Part shown: positions 30,702 through 40,281 of the stretch, piece by piece
Layout of the letters: each line of letters opens with the position of its first letter
Numbering within the stretch: the first letter of the stretch is position 1
Origin: Nitrosomonas nitrosa
GTDB taxonomy: Bacteria > Pseudomonadota > Gammaproteobacteria > Burkholderiales > Nitrosomonadaceae
Direction of reading: 5' to 3'
Assembly (NCBI RefSeq): GCF_003051105.1
Contig: NZ_QAOO01000005.1
Location: 62,001 to 126,000, forward strand
Length of the DNA: 64,000 nucleotides
Translations under genes and position numbers: made by a program
The notes under the pieces: generated by a model
Seen by the model: the letters and a program-made list of their open reading frames with translations, nothing else
What the model was told of the DNA's origin: nothing
Database searches by the model: none

Positions 30702-31766
30702 ATGGCACTTGTATCAATGCGACAGCTGTTAGATCATGCAGCAGAAAATGGTTATGGACTACCCGCATTTAATGTCAATAATCTTGAACAAATCCATGCA
30801 ATTATGCAAGCCGCTGCTGAATGCGACAGCCCGGTAATCATGCAAGGCTCGGCTGGTGCACGGAAATACGCAGGCGAACCTTTCTTGCGTCATTTAATTG
30901 CGGCCGCGGTAGAAGCCTATCCTCATATTCCCATTGTAATGCACCAAGATCATGGTGCTTCGCCCGCAGTTTGCGTTAATGCGATTCGGAGTGGTTTCTC
31001 GAGTGTCATGATGGATGGCTCTCTCGAAGAGGATGCAAAAACACCCTCATCTTACGAATATAACGTCGATGTCACGGCTAAGGTAGTGGCAATTGCGCAT
31101 GCTGTCGGTGTTTCTGTTGAAGGTGAATTAGGGTGTCTTGGCTCGCTCGAATCAGGAATGGGCGAAGCAGAAGATGGCCATGGTGCTGAAGGTGTGCTAT
31201 CACACGATCAATTACTGACCGATCCTGAGCAAGCCGCTGATTTTGTGAAAAAAACGCGTGTAGATGCGCTTGCCATTGCAATTGGCACCTCGCATGGCGC
31301 CTATAAATTTACGCGGAAGCCAACAGGAGATATTCTTGCGATCGAGCGTATCAAAGAAATTCATAAACGTATTCCCAATACACACCTAGTGATGCATGGT
31401 TCAAGCTCAGTTCCGCAAGAGTGGCTTGAAATTATCCGTGAATACGGCGGCGAAATGAAAGAAACCTACGGAGTGCCTGTGGAAGAAATCCAGCAAGGTA
31501 TCAAGTATGGTGTGCGAAAAGTGAATATCGACACGGATATACGACTTGCGATGACAGGCGCAATTCGCCGCCATCTGGCAAAAAATAAGAGTGAATTTGA
31601 TCCAAGAAAATTCTTGAAGGATGCAACAGCTGCGGCTAAGGAAATTTGTAAAGCACGATTCGAAGCCTTTGGTAGTGCAGGACAAGCGAGCAAAATTAAG
31701 CCGATAATGTTGGATGAAATGGCCAATCGTTATGCAAAAGGTGAATTGGACCCCATCATTACCTGA
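30702..31766 (+). CDS. fba: Fructose-bisphosphate aldolase, class II (Calvin-type)
   Basis: The 354-residue zinc aldolase condenses triose phosphates to fructose-1,6-bisphosphate. It probably also makes sedoheptulose bisphosphate. [27 protein letters not shown] opens it, the zinc-ligand region is VMHQDHGAS, and [20 protein letters not shown] is typical of the CbbA-like subgroup. AAGGAGACCTAA before the ATG is a strong ribosome site. It ends the tkt-gap-pgk-pyk-fba run and converges on the CYTH-CHAD gene. Confidence 0.97.
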   Translation: MALVSMRQLLDHAAENGYGLPAFNVNNLEQIHAIMQAAAECDSPVIMQGSAGARKYAGEPFLRHLIAAAVEAYPHIPIVMHQDHGASPAVCVNAIRSGFSSVMMDGSLEEDAKTPSSYEYNVDVTAKVVAIAHAVGVSVEGELGCLGSLESGMGEAEDGHGAEGVLSHDQLLTDPEQAADFVKKTRVDALAIAIGTSHGAYKFTRKPTGDILAIERIKEIHKRIPNTHLVMHGSSSVPQEWLEIIREYGGEMKETYGVPVEEIQQGIKYGVRKVNIDTDIRLAMTGAIRRHLAKNKSEFDPRKFLKDATAAAKEICKARFEAFGSAGQASKIKPIMLDEMANRYAKGELDPIIT

Positions 31767-31788
31767 TTACTGTCAAAAATAAGCAACT

Positions 31789-31839
31789 AGGCTGCTGGCC
31801 AATAACTGAACATTTCAGTGTCATCTAGCACAGCAGCCT
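31789..31839. terminator. Nested hairpin between convergent fba and CYTH-CHAD gene
   Basis: AGGCTGCTG (31789-31797) pairs perfectly with CAGCAGCCT (31831-31839). The loop contains a second perfect hairpin, ACTGAA-CAT-TTCAGT (31805-31819). There is no T-tract on either strand. Its place 23 bp after fba and 36 bp past the opposing stop suggests it separates the converging transcripts. Confidence 0.45.
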
Positions 31840-31874
31840 TACCTGCTATAAGGATATCTGCATTTATCATTTTG

Positions 31875-33437
31875 TTAGATGCAGATATATTTTTTGTGGG
31901 TTCTCCAGAAAGGTAAGCTATTACAGAAAGCAGGCAGTGCATGCTTCAATTCTGTTTTCTTTTGCCGTATCTGCTGTTTATTCCAACCTAGAATAATCCC
32001 TATCGCTTCACGAATTGTTAGTGTATTTGCTTTTGATTTAGGGATTTCTCCCAGGAGCTTGTTGATAGTTGTGCTGTCATTAAGTGCGCCTAAAATATCT
32101 TGTAATGTAGACAATGTCTTTATATATTGTTTAGCTGCTTTCGGTGAGTAAAGTGTCTGTAAAAAATCAACGGCATAACGTTGTTTTTTTATACTGATAC
32201 GTAATGCATGGAGCGAAGATGCGTCTAGTTCCTCAATTTTCTGGCAGACACCAAGGATGTGTTCATGGCGTTCGGTCAGCAATGAAGTGGTAAATTTTTT
32301 CAACGTGGTTTTGGCACGCTGCTGCGCGCTCAATTGGATCGAGTAGGGGAGTAATTCGGCAAGCCATAGATTGAGTTGTAATATTAATTCTAAATAACGC
32401 TTTGAGCGAATGCTGTAACATGCGGTTTTATTGTGCGATTGCCGCAGCTTTTCGCAAACTTTCCTGATCGATAATATACCGGAATGTTTTGCGAAATTTT
32501 TCTGTATTAACGAGAGATGTTCCATAACGAATACATCCCAATCGCGAGCCGGATTAAACTGGCGGGTTAGCCATTTCAGCTCGTGTACAAGAGGCTCTGG
32601 ATCGTGGAGTACCGAGGAGAAAATATCAAAAGCTGAGCGGAGCCGACGTAGCGCAACGCGCATTTGATGAAGGTATTCGATATCGTCACCGGCTAACGTA
32701 CCCTGCTCATTTTTGGTCAAATGCGCTAGGCAGTTCCGAGCAATTAAGACAAAAGCTTCTGTTGGATCCATATCTGCCGTGAGGACAATGGGTTGCGCCT
32801 TTACCGGTGGTGTCTGATGTCCGGTATAGAGACTGTAGCCTCGTTCGGCCTTGCTCCTATTTTCCAGTCTAATTGGGAATGTAAACGATTGAGCAAGTAG
32901 CAGCGCAAATTTGAACAATGCGACAGGGTTACCCGTTTTCAGCTCAAGCTCAATCTCAGCAAAAGGCTCTTTTAAATGATCGGTGATAATTTTACCGCGA
33001 TCGATGCATAATTCGATTTGATCGGATTTATTGGGCTGAAGTATGCGTATCTGACGAGTAAACTCGGTCCTGAATATTGGACGGAGCTGTTCACGTAAGG
33101 CTGGATCACTGAAAAACTTCGGTATAACAGGGTCGCTTAATTGCGAGAAATCGAGTTGATTGCCGGCTAAGGGTACCTCCCATTCGTCACGCTCATGCAA
33201 TCCTGATGCAGCACTGCCCTCGGTCTTAATAGTTTGTATCCATACATTGCCAGATTGGCGTAGACGAAGTGCGCAACGCTGATTCTTTAAGGTTAACTCA
33301 GGTGTGTCATAGTAAACTGTATGTAACTTTTGTCGGGGCGGTGCAGAAATACTCAAGTTATCGAGCAACGGTATATGCAACAAGTGCTTTACGCAGTGAG
33401 CGGGTAAGGATAGTTTGAGCTCGATCTCTTTAGGCAT
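31875..33437 (-). CDS. CYTH-CHAD domain protein, probable inorganic triphosphatase
   Basis: The 520-residue protein has an N-terminal CYTH domain (about 1-200) beginning MPKEIELKLSLP with the ExExK metal-binding motif at E4, E6 and K8. A C-terminal CHAD domain (about 225-510) follows, with conserved histidines (IEYLHQMRVALRRLRSAF, LHALRISIKKQRYAVDFL). The E. coli relative YgiF hydrolyses inorganic triphosphate, and CHAD domains bind polyphosphate. It follows ppk1 by 19 bp on the same strand. The pair therefore likely handles polyphosphate synthesis and turnover. GAGG lies 9 nt before the ATG. Confidence 0.9.
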   Translation of the reverse strand: MPKEIELKLSLPAHCVKHLLHIPLLDNLSISAPPRQKLHTVYYDTPELTLKNQRCALRLRQSGNVWIQTIKTEGSAASGLHERDEWEVPLAGNQLDFSQLSDPVIPKFFSDPALREQLRPIFRTEFTRQIRILQPNKSDQIELCIDRGKIITDHLKEPFAEIELELKTGNPVALFKFALLLAQSFTFPIRLENRSKAERGYSLYTGHQTPPVKAQPIVLTADMDPTEAFVLIARNCLAHLTKNEQGTLAGDDIEYLHQMRVALRRLRSAFDIFSSVLHDPEPLVHELKWLTRQFNPARDWDVFVMEHLSLIQKNFAKHSGILSIRKVCEKLRQSHNKTACYSIRSKRYLELILQLNLWLAELLPYSIQLSAQQRAKTTLKKFTTSLLTERHEHILGVCQKIEELDASSLHALRISIKKQRYAVDFLQTLYSPKAAKQYIKTLSTLQDILGALNDSTTINKLLGEIPKSKANTLTIREAIGIILGWNKQQIRQKKTELKHALPAFCNSLPFWRTHKKYICI

Positions 33438-33456
33438 TCATTCTGGCCTCAGTAGT

Positions 33457-35556
33457 CTAGTATTGTTTTGCAGCAGCAAGCTTTGTGAGTAACGTTTCCT
33501 GAGCGCTGAAACGTCTGCTGGGGCGCACGGATTTACGCTTGTAATGGCCCTCCGCATTCATTTCCCACGCTTGTGTGTTATCTCTAAGGTAGGGTTTCAG
33601 TCCTTCGGTGATGACACGTTTCTTTAGCCGTGGATCTAAAACAGGAAAGCAAATTTCAATTCGACGGAAGAAATTTCGATCCATCCAGTCAGCGCTGGAT
33701 AAATACACATTATGGTTATTATTGCTGCAAAAATAGAAAATTCGTGTGTGTTCTAGGAAGCGGCCAATGATGGAACGCACTTTTATATTATCCGACAAAC
33801 CGTGAACACCTGGACGTAAAGCACACGCGCCACGGATGATCAATTGAATTTTGACCCCTGCTTGCGAAGCTGAGTACAATGCCTGAATAATGTTGGGTTC
33901 CAGCAGTGCATTCATTTTGGCAATAATAGCGGCCGGTTTACCTGCTTTGGCATTTGCCGCTTCAATTCCGATTGCAGTTAAGATCTGACTATGAAGACTA
34001 AAAGGGGATTGCCACAGATGCTTTAATTTGCTGGCTTTGCCTAGGCTAGTCAGTTGCAAGAAAACTTCATTGACGTCCGCACAGATTTCTTCATGACAGG
34101 TGAGCAATCCAAAATCAGTATAGAGCCGGGCTGTTCCTGGGTGATAATTACCTGTGCTTAGGTGTGCATAGCGACGAAGTTTGCCTTCCTCCCGTCGAAC
34201 CACCATTGCCATTTTAGAGTGTGTTTTGTGCCCTACAATGCCATAGACGACATGTGCGCCAACTTCTTCAAGGCGACCGGCCCAATTGATATTCGCTTCT
34301 TCGTCAAAGCGTGCCAACAATTCAACGACGACGGTCACTTCTTTTCCTCTGCTGGCGGCTGCAATCAATGCTTCCATTACGGTCGAGTCCGAGCCTGTTC
34401 GGTAGACAGTTTGCTTGACGGCGACAACATCGGGGTCAATGGAAGCCTGCTGGATAAATTGTATGACCGGTTGAAAAGACTGAAACGGATGATGCAATAA
34501 AATATCGTTCTTCCGAATCATGTGGAAAATATCGGAGATTTTCTTTTTCTGCGTAGAAAAGGGCAGCCCAGGAATAAACAATGGGAATTTAAGCTCGGGG
34601 CGATCAATTTGCCCTGGGACTTGCATAAGACGGACTAAGTTGACCGGTCCGTTGACTTGATATAAATCCTCTTGCGTAAGCCCAAATTGTCCGAGAAGGA
34701 ATTCAGACATATGCGGTGGGCAATTATCCGCTACTTCAAGGCGGACAGCGTTACCAAGATGGCGCTGAGGTAATTCGCCCTGTAAGGCAATTCTTAAATC
34801 TTTGATTTCTTCCTCATCTACAAACAAATCGCTGTTGCGGGTTACCCTAAATTGGAAACAGCCAATTGCCTGCATGCCAACAAACAATTCCCCTACATGC
34901 GCATGCAGGATCGAGGATAAGAAAATGAAATCATATTCTTCGGTACTGACTTCTTGTGGGAGCCGGATGATGCGCGGCAGTATGCGGGGTGCCTGGACTA
35001 TGGCCATTCTGGAATTGCGGCCAAACGCATCCTTTCCCTCCAGCTCAACTGCAAAATTAAGGCTCTTATTCAGAACGCGCGGGAAAGGATGGGACGGATC
35101 CAATCCGATGGGCGTGAGCATAGGCATCAGCTCTCGAAAGAAAAAAGCTTTAATCCATTCACGCTGGGCATCATTCCAGTCGCTTCTGCGTAGGAAGCGG
35201 ATACCATGGAGTGCTAATTCAGGCAGGATACTTTCATTCAGTAATTGATATTGGCGTGAAATGATTTGATGCGTTTTTTCGGCAACCAATTTGAAAGTCT
35301 GACGTGGGAGCATACCGTCCGGCCCAAAACCTGGCGTATCCAGTTTTATTTGCTCTTTTAGTCCCGCAACACGCACTTCAAAAAATTCATCGAAATTGCT
35401 GCTGACGATGCAGAGAAAGCGAAGCCTTTCTAACAATGGCGTATCTTTGTTTTCAGCTTGAGCAAGCACACGCCGGTTGAATTCGATCTGACTCAATTCT
35501 CGGTTAAGAAAATGAGTTGAGCGCGTCAAGTCTGTCACATTGGCTGAGTCAGGCAT
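33457..35556 (-). CDS. ppk1: Polyphosphate kinase 1
   Basis: The 699-residue enzyme polymerises the ATP gamma-phosphate into polyphosphate. It begins with the four-domain architecture (FLNRELSQIEFNRRVLAQA) and holds the autophosphorylation segment GHKTHSKMAMVVRREEGKLRRYAHLSTGNYHPGT-type in two stretches, with the catalytic His in THSKMAM near residue 446. The second phospholipase D-like His lies in RIFYFCSNNNHNVYLSSADWMDRNF-type sequence. It is transcribed with the CYTH-CHAD gene downstream. The length is normal. Confidence 0.97.
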   Translation of the reverse strand: MPDSANVTDLTRSTHFLNRELSQIEFNRRVLAQAENKDTPLLERLRFLCIVSSNFDEFFEVRVAGLKEQIKLDTPGFGPDGMLPRQTFKLVAEKTHQIISRQYQLLNESILPELALHGIRFLRRSDWNDAQREWIKAFFFRELMPMLTPIGLDPSHPFPRVLNKSLNFAVELEGKDAFGRNSRMAIVQAPRILPRIIRLPQEVSTEEYDFIFLSSILHAHVGELFVGMQAIGCFQFRVTRNSDLFVDEEEIKDLRIALQGELPQRHLGNAVRLEVADNCPPHMSEFLLGQFGLTQEDLYQVNGPVNLVRLMQVPGQIDRPELKFPLFIPGLPFSTQKKKISDIFHMIRKNDILLHHPFQSFQPVIQFIQQASIDPDVVAVKQTVYRTGSDSTVMEALIAAASRGKEVTVVVELLARFDEEANINWAGRLEEVGAHVVYGIVGHKTHSKMAMVVRREEGKLRRYAHLSTGNYHPGTARLYTDFGLLTCHEEICADVNEVFLQLTSLGKASKLKHLWQSPFSLHSQILTAIGIEAANAKAGKPAAIIAKMNALLEPNIIQALYSASQAGVKIQLIIRGACALRPGVHGLSDNIKVRSIIGRFLEHTRIFYFCSNNNHNVYLSSADWMDRNFFRRIEICFPVLDPRLKKRVITEGLKPYLRDNTQAWEMNAEGHYKRKSVRPSRRFSAQETLLTKLAAAKQY

Positions 35557-35629
35557 ATTCGATTGTCTTCGTGTGTCTCACTAACTAAGTGTTAGGGCGA
35601 TTGATCAAGGGTGCATATCTGATGTTGGT

Positions 35630-35914
35630 TTACTCATCCTCTTTTTTATCGGGCGGAACATATCCCGCGGGCTGAGCTACGCCTTCTCCAAAAAAATAAG
35701 CTTCCATTTGAGCTGTTAGATATTTGCGCGCTTTAATATCGGCAAGGTTGAGCCGATATTCATTAACCAACATTGTTTGATGCTGAATCCACTGATTCCA
35801 AGCTTCTTTGGATACATTCTCATAAATTCGTTTTCCTAGCGCTCCTGGAAAGGTCGGGAAATCCAAGCCTTCGGCTTCTCGTCCTAACTTGATACATTTT
35901 ACAATTCTGGTCAT
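35630..35914 (-). CDS. yggX: Probable Fe(2+)-trafficking protein (YggX family)
   Basis: The 94-residue protein begins [20 protein letters not shown] with the family's single Cys near position 7. It continues [20 protein letters not shown] and [21 protein letters not shown]. YggX proteins help protect and repair iron-sulfur clusters from oxidative damage. The length is normal (91 in E. coli) with a charged C-terminal tail. It lies 73 bp upstream of ppk1 on the same strand. Confidence 0.95.
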   Translation of the reverse strand: MTRIVKCIKLGREAEGLDFPTFPGALGKRIYENVSKEAWNQWIQHQTMLVNEYRLNLADIKARKYLTAQMEAYFFGEGVAQPAGYVPPDKKEDE

Positions 35915-36059
35915 TTAATTACCTGTACACGTCAACTGTATAAACATTCATGCATGCTATTGCTATAAAAATGGATGGCAAGAGCTTAAATGTAATTGTA
36001 TCGCAACCCGTTGGGTCGCATACGATTTCATGCGCATGGAAGCGGATGGGTATAGAGAA

Positions 36060-36989
36060 TTATTCGTACGCATGGATGAGCCATAGCATATAGCCCATTA
36101 CCGTTAAACATGCAGTTGAAGCTGCGTAGGTATAATAGCGATATTTTTTGATAAGACGTGCTTGTGAATGGATCGAGATAATAAAAGGGCGTGTGTTGTC
36201 CGTGGGCTTCATCATGAGATGGGTATCCGGTTCCATGGCCTGCTCATGATAGATTGTTTGCGCTTGTTCAAAAGCTTGTTGGCGCGCGGCTTCCCATTCC
36301 AGTTGATCAATTTGGCCGTCTTTGTTGCTATCGAAGCGCTTCAGTAGTTGCGCTGGATCTTGTTTCCAATCGGTGATCAGTTGGTACATGGCATCACGAA
36401 CTGACTGGCGAGTGACCGCAGAGAGCGTCGTGAATTGACCGATAATGTAAAGCGATTGTCCGGGTAGGATGAGTTTTTCACTGTATCGATAGCGGTTAAA
36501 ACTGCTCAGTAGGATAGATTGGCTTGCCAGTATTTTGGTCAATGTGGGCCATTCGTTGTCGCCATACCATACCAATTGTTCATTGCTATGTATTTCTGCG
36601 CCAGTAGGATCAACAAAGCAACTACTGGTTCCATCTGTTAATTTAAACTGATGCGGGCTGGTATTTTGATAGATGAGATTCCAGCGAGACTGTGTACGGC
36701 CCTTATGAACAAAGGTTTCTTTGCGCTCGATTTTACTGTGATACCAAATACAGAGGTGGTTGGATAAGGGCGCATAAATAAGCTGACCATCGATACATTG
36801 TCCCTTGCCCTCCACTTCGATATAGCCCTGGTGCGCTGAACGCAGTTTTGCAGTGGGCGTATTTTCAATGAAGCGTAATCGCTTCCAACTGCGGTAGAAA
36901 AAATAGAAGCTGATCAAAGCAGCTAGGACAGATGCTACGAGCGCTAGCTCAAATTCTTCAACAGCGAGTTGGGTAGAAAAATTGTACAC
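36060..36989 (-). CDS. Two-helix membrane protein with GIDE-like domain and EF-hand
   Basis: The 309-residue protein has a helix at about 13-32, a large domain facing one side, and a second helix at about 287-305. Residues about 50-190 resemble the GIDE domain that bacteria often encode beside LemA (CIDGQLIYAPLSNHLCIWYHSKIERKE region, then VDPTGAEI). Residues 220-231 form a textbook EF-hand loop with D220, N222, D224, Q226, D228 and E231, predicted to bind calcium. It is 14 bp downstream of lemA, so the two are co-transcribed. Function is unknown; the calcium loop within a GIDE-like membrane protein is the notable feature. There is no RING finger, so ubiquitin-ligase activity is not implied. 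Confidence 0.75.
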   Translation of the reverse strand: MYNFSTQLAVEEFELALVASVLAALISFYFFYRSWKRLRFIENTPTAKLRSAHQGYIEVEGKGQCIDGQLIYAPLSNHLCIWYHSKIERKETFVHKGRTQSRWNLIYQNTSPHQFKLTDGTSSCFVDPTGAEIHSNEQLVWYGDNEWPTLTKILASQSILLSSFNRYRYSEKLILPGQSLYIIGQFTTLSAVTRQSVRDAMYQLITDWKQDPAQLLKRFDSNKDGQIDQLEWEAARQQAFEQAQTIYHEQAMEPDTHLMMKPTDNTRPFIISIHSQARLIKKYRYYTYAASTACLTVMGYMLWLIHAYE

Positions 36990-37003
36990 AGCTTGACAGA
37001 ACG

Positions 37004-37576
37004 CTAGCTGAATAATTTTCTCATATCGACATCCTGCTTATCGGCATCGCTGAATTCGAGTAATGTTCGTGGCTTGAACCTGAACCAGTTGGCAATAATG
37101 ACGTCTGGAAATTGCTCAATACGTACATTATTGATTTTCGCCGCCTCGTTGTAATATTCACGGCGATCAGCGATGCTATTTTCCAATTGGGTGATGCGCG
37201 CTTGTAAGTGCTGGAATTTTTCGCTGGCTTTGAGTTCAGGATAATCCTCCACTACCGCGAAAAGATTACCTAAGCCTGTTCTTAGCATGTTTTCGGCGAG
37301 GCCAAGTGCGCCGATATCACCTGCTTCCCTTGCCTGCGCAACGCGTGCCCGCGCTGAGATGATCTGCTTGAGTGCTTCCTGTTCAAAGCCCATATATTGC
37401 TTGCAGGTTTCAACCAGCTTAGGAAGTTCATCATGGCGCTGTTTGAGCAAAATATCGATATTGGACCAGGCCTGCGAGACACTGTGCTTTAGATCTACTA
37501 GGCTGTTATAAATCAATATGCTATAGACCGACACAATGATGGTAGCTATAAGAAAAATATAGATAACGATATCCAT
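37004..37576 (-). CDS. lemA: LemA family protein
   Basis: The 190-residue protein has an N-terminal membrane anchor (about 3-22), then a long helical bundle with YNSLVDLKHSVSQAWSNIDILLKQRHDELPKLVETCK, the LemA signature region, and YYNEAAKINNVRIEQFPDVIIA at the end. LemA proteins are membrane-anchored helical proteins of uncertain role, frequently paired with a GIDE-like membrane protein as here. It is 87 bp downstream of trmB. Confidence 0.93.
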   Translation of the reverse strand: MDIVIYIFLIATIIVSVYSILIYNSLVDLKHSVSQAWSNIDILLKQRHDELPKLVETCKQYMGFEQEALKQIISARARVAQAREAGDIGALGLAENMLRTGLGNLFAVVEDYPELKASEKFQHLQARITQLENSIADRREYYNEAAKINNVRIEQFPDVIIANWFRFKPRTLLEFSDADKQDVDMRKLFS

Positions 37577-37663
37577 GACTGTTTTCCTTTTAATTTTCTT
37601 GATTAACTTACCTTAACGGCAATGTTACAAAGAATTTAAAAAAGAAGAATAGATTAAAAAAGA

Positions 37664-38347
37664 CTATCTTTTGACGAAAATTAAATCCCAGACAGGGTGT
37701 CCGAGCCGTAAACCACGTTGCTCAAATTTTGTGAGGGGACGATAATCTGGGCGGGCCGCGTAATCATTTGTCGTATTGACTAGGCATGTTTCGTTTGTTA
37801 GCGCGGATAGGATTTGTTCAGCATAGTCTTGCCAATCAGTCGCGATATGGAGATACCCCCCTGTTTTCAGATGCTGACTTAAAAGCGCAATAAAAGCGGG
37901 TTGAATTAAGCGACGCTTATGATGGCGTGCCTTAGGCCAGGGATCTGGGAAAAAGATATGTGCACCATCTAACGATTCATTGGGCAACATGGATTGCAAA
38001 ACTTCGACGGCATCATGCTGAATAATGCGTAAATTGGTTAAACCGAGCTGATTGATTTGGTTTAAAAGGCTGCCGATACCAGGTGTATGGACTTCTATAG
38101 CGAGATAATCATTTTGTGGGTGCTGTCTAGCAATGACTGCGGTGGCTTCCCCCATGCCAGAGCCGATCTCCAATATCTTGGGGGCATTACGCCCAAAAAT
38201 CTGCATGAGATCAATTGGTTCCTCAGAATAGGGGATACCATATTGAGGAAACCATGTTTCGTAAGCATGCTGTTGTGCTTTTGTGAATCGACCCTGACGA
38301 ATCACAAAACTGCGAATAGAACGTGATGATGTCAAAGTAACGTGCAA
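37664..38347 (-). CDS. trmB: tRNA (guanine-46-N7)-methyltransferase
   Basis: The 227-residue SAM enzyme methylates G46 of t[46 protein letters not shown] and [18 protein letters not shown] are diagnostic. No ATG is available near the conserved N-terminus: the frame opens with TTG at 38347, with another TTG at 38335, and neither has a clear ribosome site. The start is therefore uncertain by a few codons. It follows thiG by 34 bp in the common thiS-thiG-trmB order. Confidence 0.95.
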   Translation of the reverse strand: MHVTLTSSRSIRSFVIRQGRFTKAQQHAYETWFPQYGIPYSEEPIDLMQIFGRNAPKILEIGSGMGEATAVIARQHPQNDYLAIEVHTPGIGSLLNQINQLGLTNLRIIQHDAVEVLQSMLPNESLDGAHIFFPDPWPKARHHKRRLIQPAFIALLSQHLKTGGYLHIATDWQDYAEQILSALTNETCLVNTTNDYAARPDYRPLTKFEQRGLRLGHPVWDLIFVKR

Positions 38348-38381
38348 CTAGAATGAGTTTTTAATGGGTGCAAATAATCAA

Positions 38382-39173
38382 TTACTTGGCTTGTGCAGGT
38401 AGTATGCCTTCAGCTGGTGAGCTGGGGCTTGCGCTATAAAGTTTTTTTGCCATTCTACCGGCAAGATAGGCTTCGCGCCCTGCTTCAACTGCTTTTCGCA
38501 TCGCTTGGGCCATCAAAATCGGATTTTGCGCGCAAGCGATAGCCGTATTTGTCAGAATGCCGTCACAACCTAATTCCATCGCGATTGCTGCGTCTGAGGC
38601 AGTGCCGACACCAGCATCGACTAATACAGGAACTTGCGTATTGTCGATAATGATTTGCAAATTCCATGGATTGAGAATGCCCATACCTGAGCCGATCAAT
38701 GATGCCAGCGGCATGATCGCAACGCAACCAATTTCTTCTAATTGCTTGGCAACGATCGGATCGTCCGAGGTATAGACCATCACTTGAAAATTTTCTTTGA
38801 CAAGGATTTCTGCTGCTCTAATGGTTTCTACCACATTCGGAAATAGCGTTTTGGCGTCTCCCAGAACTTCGAGTTTTACCAAAGAGTGTCCATCAAGCAA
38901 TTCTCGCGCAAGCCTTAAGGTGCGAATGGCTTCATCAGCGGTGTAGCAACCGGCAGTATTGGGTAATAGGGTATATTGGGTAGGAGGTAAAATATCGAGC
39001 AAGTTGGGTTCACTGGGACTTTGACCGATATTGGTACGGCGAATAGCCACAGTGATGATTTGTGCGCCACTGGCCTCAATAGCGGTTCGTGTTTCATTGA
39101 AATCTTTATATTTACCAGTGCCGACTAAAAGACGGGAACTGTAACGTTTGCCAGCTATAATGAAATCATCCAT
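38382..39173 (-). CDS. thiG: Thiazole synthase
   Basis: The 263-residue TIM-barrel enzyme forms the thiazole phosphate of thiamine from deoxyxylulose phosphate, dehydroglycine and ThiS thiocarboxylate. [26 protein letters not shown], the Schiff-base Lys in LVKLEVLGD, and [19 protein letters not shown] are signatures. It is 80 bp downstream of thiS. No TPP riboswitch is recognisable upstream of thiS. Confidence 0.97.
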   Translation of the reverse strand: MDDFIIAGKRYSSRLLVGTGKYKDFNETRTAIEASGAQIITVAIRRTNIGQSPSEPNLLDILPPTQYTLLPNTAGCYTADEAIRTLRLARELLDGHSLVKLEVLGDAKTLFPNVVETIRAAEILVKENFQVMVYTSDDPIVAKQLEEIGCVAIMPLASLIGSGMGILNPWNLQIIIDNTQVPVLVDAGVGTASDAAIAMELGCDGILTNTAIACAQNPILMAQAMRKAVEAGREAYLAGRMAKKLYSASPSSPAEGILPAQAK

Positions 39174-39253
39174 GGAAAGAGTTTTTACCGAGTATCGTAA
39201 GCCGTAGAGAAAGCTAAAATAAGGTTGATAGTGTTTGAGGTAAGCGAGAACGC

Positions 39254-39457
39254 TTATCCTCCGCCTACTGCAACTACAATTTCAAGTCGATCACCGTCAA
39301 ACAAGGGCTGTTCTGTGAATTGACTGCGTGGCACGATTTCGCCATTCCGTTCCACAGCAAGACGCTTATTCTGTAATGACATTTGTTCAAGAAGCTGCTG
39401 GAGATTAAGCAGGTTGTCGAAATGTCGGGGCTGACCATTAATGATGAGCTGTATCAT
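39254..39457 (-). CDS. thiS: Thiamine biosynthesis sulfur carrier protein ThiS
   Basis: The 67-residue beta-grasp protein ends VVAVGGG. The terminal Gly-Gly is the site of adenylation and thiocarboxylate formation for thiazole synthesis. It starts [15 protein letters not shown]. It is transcribed divergently from the tRNA-Gly gene, 63 bp away, and precedes thiG. The extra third Gly in the tail is common in this family. Confidence 0.94.
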   Translation of the reverse strand: MIQLIINGQPRHFDNLLNLQQLLEQMSLQNKRLAVERNGEIVPRSQFTEQPLFDGDRLEIVVAVGGG

Positions 39458-39520
39458 TTAAAAAAGACTTGGCGTAAGGTAAACTTTATAGCGATATTTT
39501 TTATCGGCCTATTTTAGCAT

Positions 39521-39594
39521 GCGGGTGTAGCTCAATGGTAGAGCAGAAGCTTCCCAAGCTTAAGACGAGGGTTCGATTCCCTTCACCCGCTCCA
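39521..39594 (+). tRNA. tRNA-Gly (anticodon CCC)
   Basis: The 74-nt cloverleaf includes an encoded CCA. The acceptor stem GCGGGTG pairs with CACCCGC, the D arm is GCTC/GAGC and the T arm is AGGG/CCCT around TTCGATT. The anticodon loop TTCCCAA reads CCC for GGG codons. The top pair of the anticodon stem is a G-A mismatch. The body closely resembles E. coli tRNA-Gly(CCC). Confidence 0.97.
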
Positions 39595-39687
39595 TTAATC
39601 GCGCTCTGACAAAAATAAAACATGGTGGGCCATAGCTTATTGATACTATAATATTGATGTTTTGATCAAATAATCCCGGATCGTCTG

Positions 39688-40281
39688 ATGATAAAAATCA
39701 ATAGGGGACAGTTTTGCTTTTTTTTATTGGTTACTTTGTTGATTGTGAGTGACACCGTATCGAGTAGTGAGAAAACTGATCTTCCTAAGCCTCAACATAT
39801 TCTTGGATGGGTTGAGCCCATGCGATTAGAGCCATGGGGTTTGAAAATGCGTGCCCGCTTGGATACAGGGGCGAATACATCATCGATGAGTGCGCGCGAT
39901 ACGCAATTCTTCAAGAAAGGGAATAAAGATTGGGTCCGGTTCATTCTCGATTTCAGAACCGATAAGGATAAACCCCATCGTACTATCGAAATTGAACGTC
40001 CCGTACTCCGTACACTTAAAATCAAACGACATAACGGAATCTCACAAGAGCGACCAGTCATAACCATGGATATCTGTATTGCGAATGAGGTGCGTAATGT
40101 CGAGTTTAATCTTATCGACCGCCGGGCGCTTAATTACCCGATCCTACTAGGCCGTAAAGCACTTGCGGGCTTTGCGCTAGTCGATTCAGGGCAGGCTTAT
40201 CTAGGTAAAGCAGATTGCGGGCATGTAAAGAAAAAGAAGAAAAAAAGTGATCCGCTGGGTGAACCGGTAATATCTGAATGA
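39688..40281 (+). CDS. Exported retropepsin-like (RimK-type zinc protease family) protein
   Basis: The 197-residue protein has a signal peptide (about 1-25, CFFLLVTLLIVSDTVSSS). A domain of the PF05618 type follows, with GWVEPMRLEPWGLKMRARLDTGANTSSM; D59-T-G-A is the single aspartic-protease motif of retropepsin-like enzymes. The C-terminus is lysine-rich. Despite the family's 'ATP-dependent zinc protease' label, sequence motifs point to an aspartic protease fold. It overlaps the next gene by 4 bp (ATGA), so the three-gene set with the 7TM and ATP-grasp proteins is one operon. The biological role here is unknown. Confidence 0.87.
   Translation: MIKINRGQFCFFLLVTLLIVSDTVSSSEKTDLPKPQHILGWVEPMRLEPWGLKMRARLDTGANTSSMSARDTQFFKKGNKDWVRFILDFRTDKDKPHRTIEIERPVLRTLKIKRHNGISQERPVITMDICIANEVRNVEFNLIDRRALNYPILLGRKALAGFALVDSGQAYLGKADCGHVKKKKKKSDPLGEPVISE

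Noticed and set aside
39458-39520. TPP riboswitch upstream of thiS
   Set aside because: The gap to the tRNA is only 63 bp and shows none of the conserved TPP aptamer blocks.
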